This document shows, piece after piece, positions 5,244 through 11,204 of a stretch of DNA of 11,204 nt. Under the pieces are notes generated by a model. That model was not told where the DNA came from. It saw nothing but the letters and a program-made list of their open reading frames with translations, and searched no databases. A program made the translations under genes and the position numbers. Location of the stretch: positions 1 through 11,204 of the forward strand of contig JAISRM010000185.1 of assembly GCA_031273645.1 (NCBI GenBank), given 5' to 3'. The stretch's first letter is position 1; the number at the start of each line of letters is the position of its first letter. Source of the stretch: Endomicrobium sp. GTDB taxonomy: Bacteria; Elusimicrobiota; Endomicrobiia; Endomicrobiales; Endomicrobiaceae.

Positions 5244-7373
5244 TTAGAACCCTTCTTCTTCTATTGAGAGGTCTTGTCTTTGATTGTCGGGGATAGGCTG
5301 ATCGTAATAAAGCGACGGCGAGGTTCCTTTTATAAAAGCTTCAAGAAAAACTCCGGGCGTTTTGCTTAAGCCCAAAAGTCCGGTCTGAGGATCTATTAAA
5401 GCCCATTCTATGTTGTCGGGCTGAGAGAAATCAACTACTGGTTTTCCGGCAAGAGCTTTTTTCATAAAATCAGTCCATATCGGACATGCTATTGCTCCTC
5501 CGGTTGACTTTTCTCCCATCGATATGGAACGATCGTCATACCCCACCCAGACGCCGGCTGCAATTTGCGGAGTGTATCCTATAAACCACGCGTCGCCGTA
5601 ATCGTTTGTCGTTCCGGTTTTTCCGGCGCACGGTCTTCCCAGATATTTTGCATACCAGCCGCTGCCTCTTTCTACCACCGACTTTAACATATTTGTCATA
5701 ATATAACAGGTTTGGGCTGATAAAACTTCCTGCTGGCGCGGAACGTTTTGCTCTAAAATTTTTCCGTCTTTATCGGTAATTTTATTTATAACGTACGGAG
5801 TCGTTTTAACGCCGCCGGAACCAAAAGCCGCGTAAGCCGCCACCATCTCCTGCAAAATAACGTCGCTTGAGCCTAACGCTAAAGACAATGTGTTTGACAA
5901 CGGCGTCGTAAGACCTAATTTTCTTGCCGCGCGTATAACGCTTCTGGGCGTAATTTGCATTATAGTTTCAATTGCGCAAGTATTTATTGAAAGCGCAAGA
6001 GCAGTTCTCAATGTTACCGGCCCTCTGTATTTTTTCCCGTAATTTGACGGAGTCCAGATTTTTGAAGTGTCAATTAAATCTGCTTCGCTGACGGTTTCGG
6101 CTATATTTTCAAGTTCGGTTATATCGTTTGAAAGCATATTCCAGTTTGTTCCGTCGTATGTAAAAACCATAGGTTCGTCGTGAAGAAGAGTCGCCGCGGT
6201 AAGCCCCGCTTCAATTGCGGCAAGATATACGAAAGGTTTAAACGAAGATCCGGGCTGTCTTCTTGCCTGCGTGGCGCGGTTAAACTGCGTTTCTTTAAAA
6301 TCTCTTCCTCCGACCATTGCTCTTATGGCGCCGGTCTTTATATCTATGGCTAAAAGCGCTCCTTGTACTTTTACCGGCTCATTTCCTTCTTTTTCAAAAA
6401 AATGAGCGCGCTTTTCGTCAAATTTCGCAAGGTGCGCCTCAAGAACTTCTTCGGCTGCGGTCTGCGCCTGCATGTCAAGCGTCGTGTAAATCGACATGCC
6501 TGATTTAAAAAGCGTTTTTGTGCCGTATTTGGGCTCAAGCATTATTCTTAAAAATTCTACGAAATAATGACCTGCGTCTTTTTGGCTTACTCTGTCTTCT
6601 TTTAAAGGAAGAGCGATTTTTGCCGCCTGAACTTCTTCTTCGGGAGTTATGTATCCCAAATCCCTCATTTTTGCCAAAACGAGATTTCTTCTCGTAAGAG
6701 AAGCTTTTTCATTTTTAAAAGGATTGTAATAATTGGGAGATTTTGGAATTGCGGCAAGAGTGGCGCATTCTGCGAGGTTTAAATCTTCGATGTTTTTGCC
6801 GAAATAAACCTGCGCGGCAGACTGCGCGCCGTAAGCGCCGCTTCCGAAATAAATTTGGTTGATGTAAAACTGCAGTATTTCGTCTTTTGAATAATTTTTT
6901 TCAAGCTGTATGGTAAGAAGAGCTTCTTTTATTTTTCTTTTTAAAGTTTTTTCCGGAGTCAGAAATATCGTTTTTGCAAGCTGCTGCGTAATTGTAGAGC
7001 CGCCTTCGGCGACTTTCATTCTTAAAAATATTCTTGAAAAAGCCCTGAGAACGCCTTTTGTCGAAATTCCCCAGTGATGAAAAAAATCATTGTCTTCTAT
7101 GGCGATAAAAGCGTTTTGCAGATTTACGGGTATTTCGTTTATGGGAACGAGCATTCTTCTTTCGGTAAAAAGTTCGGCTATAAGATTATTGTCTTTGTCG
7201 TATATTTTTGTGCTGAGATTTGGCGTATAATCTTCAAGCTGGCTTATCTGAGGAAGATTTTCAATAGTTCTTTTTGCTATTGTCGTCGGAATTATTACGC
7301 AAAGAGGAAGAAAAACGAGCAAAACCGCAAACAATGCCGTAAAAAAACGCTTATTTTTTTTATTTTCTTTCAT
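5244..7373 (-). CDS. Class A penicillin-binding protein (1A family), bifunctional peptidoglycan synthase
   Basis: A 709-aa enzyme anchored by one N-terminal helix (about 10-32) after a basic tail. The glycosyltransferase 51 domain spans about 55-230, with AIEDNDFFHHWGI (91-103, catalytic E93), EGGSTITQQLAK (123-134) and the later KEALLTIQLEK segment. The transpeptidase domain spans about 335-640, with the SxxK motif S376-S-F-K379 in RQPGSSFKPF, SIN at 462-464 and KTGTT at 585-589. All catalytic motifs are intact, so both glycan polymerisation and peptide cross-linking are expected at the outer face of the inner membrane. It lacks the large inter-domain insertion of E. coli PBP1A. An acidic insert (about 409-438) sits between the SxxK and SxN motifs. 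The start is fixed by the tail and helix, with no alternative Met before residue 74. There is no Shine-Dalgarno, and a strong promoter ends 10 nt before the ATG. The stop is 13 bp from the convergent HD gene. Confidence 0.95.
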   Translation of the reverse strand: MKENKKNKRFFTALFAVLLVFLPLCVIIPTTIAKRTIENLPQISQLEDYTPNLSTKIYDKDNNLIAELFTERRMLVPINEIPVNLQNAFIAIEDNDFFHHWGISTKGVLRAFSRIFLRMKVAEGGSTITQQLAKTIFLTPEKTLKRKIKEALLTIQLEKNYSKDEILQFYINQIYFGSGAYGAQSAAQVYFGKNIEDLNLAECATLAAIPKSPNYYNPFKNEKASLTRRNLVLAKMRDLGYITPEEEVQAAKIALPLKEDRVSQKDAGHYFVEFLRIMLEPKYGTKTLFKSGMSIYTTLDMQAQTAAEEVLEAHLAKFDEKRAHFFEKEGNEPVKVQGALLAIDIKTGAIRAMVGGRDFKETQFNRATQARRQPGSSFKPFVYLAAIEAGLTAATLLHDEPMVFTYDGTNWNMLSNDITELENIAETVSEADLIDTSKIWTPSNYGKKYRGPVTLRTALALSINTCAIETIMQITPRSVIRAARKLGLTTPLSNTLSLALGSSDVILQEMVAAYAAFGSGGVKTTPYVINKITDKDGKILEQNVPRQQEVLSAQTCYIMTNMLKSVVERGSGWYAKYLGRPCAGKTGTTNDYGDAWFIGYTPQIAAGVWVGYDDRSISMGEKSTGGAIACPIWTDFMKKALAGKPVVDFSQPDNIEWALIDPQTGLLGLSKTPGVFLEAFIKGTSPSLYYDQPIPDNQRQDLSIEEEGF

Positions 7374-7383
7374 AACGCGTATG

Positions 7384-7412
7384 ATTATACTTTAAATTTC
7401 TGCGGGCGTCAA
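7384..7412 (-). promoter_or_regulatory. Near-consensus promoter of the PBP gene, giving an almost leaderless mRNA
   Basis: On the minus strand, TTGACG (5 of 6) at 7412-7407 is followed, after exactly 17 bp, by a perfect TATAAT at 7389-7384. The predicted transcription start is near 7377, only 4 to 5 nt before the ATG at 7373, and no Shine-Dalgarno fits. This is one of the best-matching promoters in the window. Confidence 0.75.
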
Positions 7413-7433
7413 AAATTAACTCGAGGTTTTTGG

Positions 7434-7475
7434 AAAAAGTTTGCCGTGTTTACGGTTTTTATTTGTAAACTTTTT
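7434..7475 (+). repeat. Inverted repeat with nested hairpins in the divergent intergenic region
   Basis: AAAAAGTTT (7434-7442) and AAACTTTTT (7467-7475) form a perfect 9-bp inverted repeat. Inside it, CCGT (7444-7447), loop GTTT and ACGG (7452-7455) make a small hairpin followed by T5-A-T3. An alternative helix, GTTTAC (7448-7453) with GTAAAC (7465-7470), uses overlapping bases. It could be an operator or an RNA structure. The AT-rich outer arms could partly arise by chance. Confidence 0.5.
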
Positions 7476-7505
7476 ACGCATAAGCGCGGCTGATATGCGT
7501 TTTTT
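7476..7505 (+). terminator. Intrinsic terminator-like hairpin without a gene in front of it
   Basis: ACGCATA (7476-7482) pairs perfectly with TATGCGT (7494-7500). Inside, AGC (7483-7485) can pair with GCT (7489-7491) across a GCG loop, leaving a two-base bulge. Six T residues follow at once (7500-7505), then C and TTT. This is the plus-strand form only; the minus strand lacks a T-tract beside the stem. No plus-strand gene precedes it, so it may end a small RNA, stop antisense read-through from the PBP locus, or act as an attenuator. Confidence 0.55.
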
Positions 7506-7507
7506 CT

Positions 7508-7536
7508 TTGATTTTAAGAAAGATTTTTGATAAAAT
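7508..7536 (+). promoter_or_regulatory. Promoter of the nucleotide-sugar gene
   Basis: TTGATT (7508-7513), a 17-bp spacer, then TAAAAT (7531-7536) preceded by TGA (7528-7530), giving an extended -10. The transcription start would be near 7543, a leader of about 33 nt that includes GAGG at 7566-7569, six nt before the ATG at 7576. Confidence 0.65.
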
Positions 7537-7575
7537 TCATTCATATTTGAAACAATTTTTTACGAGAGGTGTGCT

Positions 7576-10080
7576 ATGCAGGCAGTTATTATGGCAGGCG
7601 GTTTCGGAACAAGGCTCAGACCAATTACTTGCAGCGTACCAAAACCTATGGCTCCCATGGCAAATAAACCCATGTTGTGCCATATTATCAATTTGCTTAA
7701 ACAGTATAATTTCACGGATTTGACAATGCTTTTATACTATCAGCCGGAAATAATAACCGACTATTTCGGAGACGGCCGCGACTTTGGCGTAAAAGTTAAA
7801 TATCTGCGTCCCGAATCAGACCTCGGCACCGCCGGAAGCGTAAAATACGCGCAAAGCAATATAAACGACACTTTTATAGTGATATCCGGAGACGTGCTGA
7901 CGGATTTCGATTTGTCAAAGGCCGTGCAGTACCATAAACAAAAAAAAGCCGCCGCCACAATGGTGTTAACGAGAGTCAATAATCCTTTGCAGTTTGGCGT
8001 AGTCATTACGGATAAAGACGGCAAAGTGGAAAGATTTTTGGAAAAACCGTCATGGGGAGAAGTTTTTTCCGATACTATAAACACCGGCATTTACATTCTT
8101 GAGCCTGAGGTTTTCAACTATATCCCGCCGGACAGATCGTTTGATTTTTCAAAAGATTTGTATCCTCTGCTGCTTAAGGAAAACAAAGGTTTGTACGGAT
8201 ATATAGCCGAAGGCTACTGGAAAGACATAGGCAATCACGACGAGTACAGAATCGCCCATTATGATATTCTCGACGGGAAAGTGAAAATAGAGCTTGACGG
8301 CAAACCTTTAAACGTCGGCGGAAAGGAAATTATAGCTGGCAAAAACGTCGTTATAGGAGACAAAGTTGAAGTTGACGGGCAGGTGATACTTGGAGATAAC
8401 GTAGTCGTTGAAAACAATGCGCGCCTGTCGCGTTCGGTGATAGGCTCTAATGTCCGCATTGCCGCCGGCGCCGACGTTTTAGGAAGCATTTTGTGGGATA
8501 ACGTTTCAATAGGAACGGAAGCAAGGCTTAAAGAAGACGTGATCGGCGAATCAACTAAAATAGGCGACAGGACGGCCGTTCAGGTAGGCACGATTATAGC
8601 CGACGGCTGCAGAATAGGTTCCGACGCCATTATCAGAACAAATCTTAGAATATGGCCGCATAAAATAGTGGAATCGGGCGCCATTTTGTCAAGCAGTCTC
8701 GTATGGGGCGAAAAATGGAACAAAGCTTTGTTTAACGCTTACGGAATAACGGGTTTGGGAAACATTGAAATAACTCCGGAATTTGCGGCAAAAATAGGTT
8801 CGGCTTACGGCGCGTTTGCCGGAACCGGAGCTTACATACTTACTTCAAGAGACGATCACAGGGCGACGAGAATGATAAAGCGCGGCATTATTTCGGGGCT
8901 TTTGTCTGCGGGAGTAAAAGTCGGCGATTTAAGAAGCTCGCCTATTCCCGTCGTAAGATACGAGCTTGGAAACGAAGGAGAAGCCGGCGCAATACACGTC
9001 AGGCAGTCTCCATATGATCCGCGTCTTGTGGATATTAAATTTTTCAACGCCGAAGGCGGCGACATATCGATCAATCAGGAAAAAGCCATAGAACAGCTTT
9101 TTTTCAGAGAAGATTTTAAAAGAGCCAATATGAACGACGTGGGGGAAATTACGGTTCCGCCAAGAGCCGTCGAATATTATAAAAGCGGCTATCTTAACAC
9201 CATAAAAAAAGGCAAAATAAAAAATTCAAAACAAAAAATAGTCATAGACTACGCCTACTCTTCGGCTTCGATGATATTTCCCGCTATTTTGGGCGAACTT
9301 GACATCGACGTCGTGGCGTTAAACGCTTTTGTCAACTCCTCTAAAATAACAAAATCTCAGGAAGAGTTTGCAAATTCTCTAGGGCAGCTTTCCGACATAG
9401 TAACGACTCTTAAAAGCGACGCCGGCTTTCTTATCGACACGGGCGCAGAAAAGCTGTTTCTTGTCGATGAAAAAGGCAAAATTGTCCCCGACGATCTTGC
9501 CATGCTTATAGTGGCTTATCTTGTAATGAAAACATACGGAGATAAAAACGCCGCGATAGCCGTTCCGGTAAACGCTTCGTCGGTAATAGACGAGCTTGCG
9601 GCAAAATTCGGCGTTAAGGTAAAAAGAACGGCGACAAGCCCAAGAAACGTAATGTCTGCCGCAAACGATAAAGACGTTTTGTTTGTCGGCGATAATCTTG
9701 GGGGATTTATTTTTCCGGAATTTCAGAAAGCTTTTGACGCAATGTACGCCATAGGCAAAGTAATAGAAATGATGTCGGAAGAAAATCTGTCTTTAAGCAG
9801 AATAAGCAGGGAAATTCCGTCGTTTGAAGTTTTGCATAAAGCGGTGCCGTGTTCGTGGGATAAAAAAGGGCAGGCTATGCGTAAAGCCATAGAAGAGGCT
9901 AAAGACAAAAAATCAGAACTTATCGACGGAGTTAAAATATATTTTCACAACGGCTGGGTCCTTTTAGTTCCCGATCCCGACGAAGCGTTATTTCACATAT
10001 GGGCGGAAGCCAAAGATAAATCTACGGCTGCGGGATTTTTGGAAATGTACACTGACAAAATAAGACAATGGCAGGAATAG
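7576..10080 (+). CDS. NDP-sugar pyrophosphorylase (mannose-1-phosphate guanylyltransferase type) fused to a degenerate phosphomannomutase domain
   Basis: An 834-aa three-part protein. Residues 1-235 are a nucleotidyltransferase: GGFGTRLRPIT (8-18), VPKPM with K23, SGDVLTD with metal-binding D106, EKP (156-158), NTG (169-171) and WKDIG (215-219). Residues about 250-375 contain hexapeptide repeats of a left-handed beta-helix. From about 389 to the end it follows the phosphohexomutase fold, but the catalytic sites are lost: the phosphoserine loop reads IHVRQSPYDP (473-482) instead of TASHNP, the metal loop IDTGAEK (620-626) instead of DGDADR, and the phosphate loop VPDPDEA (798-804) instead of RPSGTEP. 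Such fusions, usually annotated mannose-1-phosphate guanylyltransferase, are widespread, and as I recall this decay is a family trait. Expected reaction: hexose-1-phosphate plus NTP to NDP-sugar. GTP and mannose are assumed from family naming; glucose or another base is possible. An intact mutase follows 102 bp downstream. Confidence 0.85.
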   Translation: MQAVIMAGGFGTRLRPITCSVPKPMAPMANKPMLCHIINLLKQYNFTDLTMLLYYQPEIITDYFGDGRDFGVKVKYLRPESDLGTAGSVKYAQSNINDTFIVISGDVLTDFDLSKAVQYHKQKKAAATMVLTRVNNPLQFGVVITDKDGKVERFLEKPSWGEVFSDTINTGIYILEPEVFNYIPPDRSFDFSKDLYPLLLKENKGLYGYIAEGYWKDIGNHDEYRIAHYDILDGKVKIELDGKPLNVGGKEIIAGKNVVIGDKVEVDGQVILGDNVVVENNARLSRSVIGSNVRIAAGADVLGSILWDNVSIGTEARLKEDVIGESTKIGDRTAVQVGTIIADGCRIGSDAIIRTNLRIWPHKIVESGAILSSSLVWGEKWNKALFNAYGITGLGNIEITPEFAAKIGSAYGAFAGTGAYILTSRDDHRATRMIKRGIISGLLSAGVKVGDLRSSPIPVVRYELGNEGEAGAIHVRQSPYDPRLVDIKFFNAEGGDISINQEKAIEQLFFREDFKRANMNDVGEITVPPRAVEYYKSGYLNTIKKGKIKNSKQKIVIDYAYSSASMIFPAILGELDIDVVALNAFVNSSKITKSQEEFANSLGQLSDIVTTLKSDAGFLIDTGAEKLFLVDEKGKIVPDDLAMLIVAYLVMKTYGDKNAAIAVPVNASSVIDELAAKFGVKVKRTATSPRNVMSAANDKDVLFVGDNLGGFIFPEFQKAFDAMYAIGKVIEMMSEENLSLSRISREIPSFEVLHKAVPCSWDKKGQAMRKAIEEAKDKKSELIDGVKIYFHNGWVLLVPDPDEALFHIWAEAKDKSTAAGFLEMYTDKIRQWQE

Positions 10081-10136
10081 CGGCCGCTTAAAAATTAACA
10101 GGCAAAAATATTGTCGCATAAACGAGTTCCGGAAAA

Positions 10137-10162
10137 GCCGAAACGCCGGCGCTTTTTATTTT
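10137..10162 (+). terminator. Possible terminator or attenuator between the pyrophosphorylase and mutase genes
   Basis: GCCG (10137-10140) and CGGC (10147-10150) can form a short stem around a six-base loop. Flanking AAAA (10133-10136) can extend it to TTTT after a GC bulge, and a T-rich run (10153-10163) follows. It ends only about 20 nt before the next gene's start. A full terminator here would leave no room for a separate promoter, so partial termination or no function is equally likely. Confidence 0.35.
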
Positions 10163-10182
10163 TATTTAAACGGAGAAATTTT

Positions 10183-11204
10183 ATGATCAAGTTTGGAACG
10201 TCGGGCTGGAGAGGCATTATCGCGCAAGATTTCACTTACGATAACGTAAGGATCGTTACGCAGGCCATAGCAAAACTTATAAATGAAGAATATAAAAAAG
10301 CTTCGGTCATAATAGGATACGATACGAGATTTATGTCGGAAGATTTTGCTAAAGCCGCCGCTGAAGTTTTGGCGGGAAACTCCATAAAGGCTTTGCTTTG
10401 CAAAAGGAACGCTCCTACTCCGGTGGTGTCTTACGAAATTATAAATTCAAAGCTTGCCGGCGGAATAAATTTTACCGCAAGCCATAATCCCTATAAATAC
10501 AACGGGATAAAATATTCTCCTTCATGGGGAGGTCCGGCTCTTCCGGAGACGACGCAGAAAATAGAGCGTTATTGCGCGGCGATACAGATTAAAAACGTAA
10601 AGAGCGCGCGTTTTGAAGACGCGCTTAAAGATAAGCTCATCGAGCTTTACGATCCGCGCGCCTCGTATATAAAAAGAATAAAACAGCTTGTGAATTTTAA
10701 AGCGTTAAAAAAAGCCAATATAAAAATAGCCGCCGACGTTCTGCACGGCACCGCAGACGGATACCTTGACGCGCTGCTTGACGGAGCGGGAATCAAAAAT
10801 AAGACGATAAATAAAAACAGAGACACGATGTTTGGCGGCGGCGCGCCCGAACCCAATGAAAGCAATCTGGGCGAACTTTTTGCCCTTGTAAAAAAAGAAT
10901 CTTATAAACTCGGGATCGCCACCGACGGCGACGCCGACAGATTCGGCATTATAGATTCAAACGGAACGTTCATAACTCCTAATCAGGTAATTCCGGTTTT
11001 GCTTTATCATTTAAATAAAACGAGAGGCTGGAAAGGCATTGCCGCAAGAAGCGTAATGACAAGCCATATGCTCGACAGGCTTGCAGAAAAAATAGGCGCG
11101 CAAGTTATGGAAACGCCCGTCGGATTTAAGTATATCGGCGACATAATGGTAAAAAATCCCAAAGATTTTATTATAGGCGGAGAGGAAAGCGGCGGGCTTA
11201 CGAT
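10183..11204 (+). CDS. Phosphohexomutase (phosphoglucomutase/phosphomannomutase family), 3' end cut by the window
   Basis: An open frame from the ATG at 10183 to the window edge, 340 codons, about 70 percent of a usual 450-480-aa mutase. It starts with the typical GTSGWRG (5-11). The sugar-binding and catalytic elements are all present as far as the sequence goes: GYDTR (45-49), the phosphoserine loop TASHNP (98-103, S100), the metal loop DGDADR (248-253), TPVGFKYI (311-318) and the sugar-recognition loop GGEESGG (332-338). The C-terminal phosphate-binding domain lies outside the window. It interconverts hexose-6-phosphate and hexose-1-phosphate through a phosphoserine and a bisphosphate intermediate, in the cytoplasm. 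The GFKYI form is common in phosphoglucomutase-type members, but glucose versus mannose cannot be settled. GGAG at 10172-10175 lies 7 nt before the ATG. It probably supplies the substrate for the upstream pyrophosphorylase. Confidence 0.9.
   Translation, partial: MIKFGTSGWRGIIAQDFTYDNVRIVTQAIAKLINEEYKKASVIIGYDTRFMSEDFAKAAAEVLAGNSIKALLCKRNAPTPVVSYEIINSKLAGGINFTASHNPYKYNGIKYSPSWGGPALPETTQKIERYCAAIQIKNVKSARFEDALKDKLIELYDPRASYIKRIKQLVNFKALKKANIKIAADVLHGTADGYLDALLDGAGIKNKTINKNRDTMFGGGAPEPNESNLGELFALVKKESYKLGIATDGDADRFGIIDSNGTFITPNQVIPVLLYHLNKTRGWKGIAARSVMTSHMLDRLAEKIGAQVMETPVGFKYIGDIMVKNPKDFIIGGEESGGLT

Noticed and set aside
5221..5260. Bidirectional terminator between the convergent HD and PBP genes
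   Set aside because: There is a run of eight T on the minus strand, but the only stem before it is four base pairs (AGAA/TTCT); this is too weak to call.
7074..7493. A 139-codon open frame on the plus strand ending inside the divergent intergenic region, which could explain the hairpin terminator at 7476-7505
   Set aside because: It is antisense to the conserved N-terminus of the PBP, has no ribosome-binding site and has a low-complexity composition resembling a shadow frame.
10095..10122. Promoter for the mutase gene (TTAACA, 16 bp, CATAAA)
   Set aside because: The -10 matches only four of six bases, and the 102-bp gap and common theme also fit read-through from the upstream gene.

Overview
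This is an ordinary chromosomal stretch from a moderately AT-rich, diderm (Gram-negative-type) bacterium. It carries eight complete genes and one gene cut by the right edge. An outer-membrane Omp85-type barrel with a signal peptide, a class A penicillin-binding protein and a nucleotide-sugar gene point to a cell with an outer membrane and peptidoglycan. Codon usage and overall gene style remind me of Elusimicrobiota (Endomicrobium-like), but that is a weak guess with no marker gene behind it. I see no tRNA, rRNA, transposase, integrase, CRISPR array or prophage block.

Layout. (1) 1-1610, plus strand: a near-consensus promoter and a polytopic membrane protein with C-terminal TPR-like repeats (TMTC/GT-C type glycosyltransferase). 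(2) 1590-2927, minus strand: a secreted one-POTRA Omp85-family barrel, converging on and overlapping the first gene. (3) 2928-5230, plus strand: a divergent promoter region, a 57-aa two-helix membrane peptide, an exact 70-bp tandem duplication, then a tight three-gene operon (Smr-domain protein, four-helix 'phage holin IV' family membrane protein, HD phosphohydrolase with an apparent degenerate second HD half). (4) 5244-7373, minus strand: a complete class A PBP. (5) 7374-7575: a 202-bp divergent intergenic region with a strong minus promoter, two RNA-hairpin candidates (one followed by a T-tract) and a strong plus promoter. (6) 7576-11204, plus strand: an NDP-sugar pyrophosphorylase fused to a hexapeptide helix and a phosphomannomutase-like domain that has lost its catalytic motifs, followed by a phosphohexomutase that keeps them (truncated by the window end).

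How the genes fit together. The last two genes make a plausible module: the intact mutase would convert hexose-6-phosphate to hexose-1-phosphate and the pyrophosphorylase would activate it to a nucleotide sugar. The PBP, the Omp85-type barrel and the GT-C-like protein are also envelope functions, but nothing shows that these separate transcription units are co-regulated.

No clearly new multi-gene system is visible. The most interesting points are non-coding or sub-domain: two minus-strand promoters placed so close to their start codons that the mRNAs should be almost leaderless, the 70-bp tandem duplication, the structured plus-strand element at 7434-7505 with no gene in front of it, the dead mutase domain next to an intact mutase, and the internal HD duplication.
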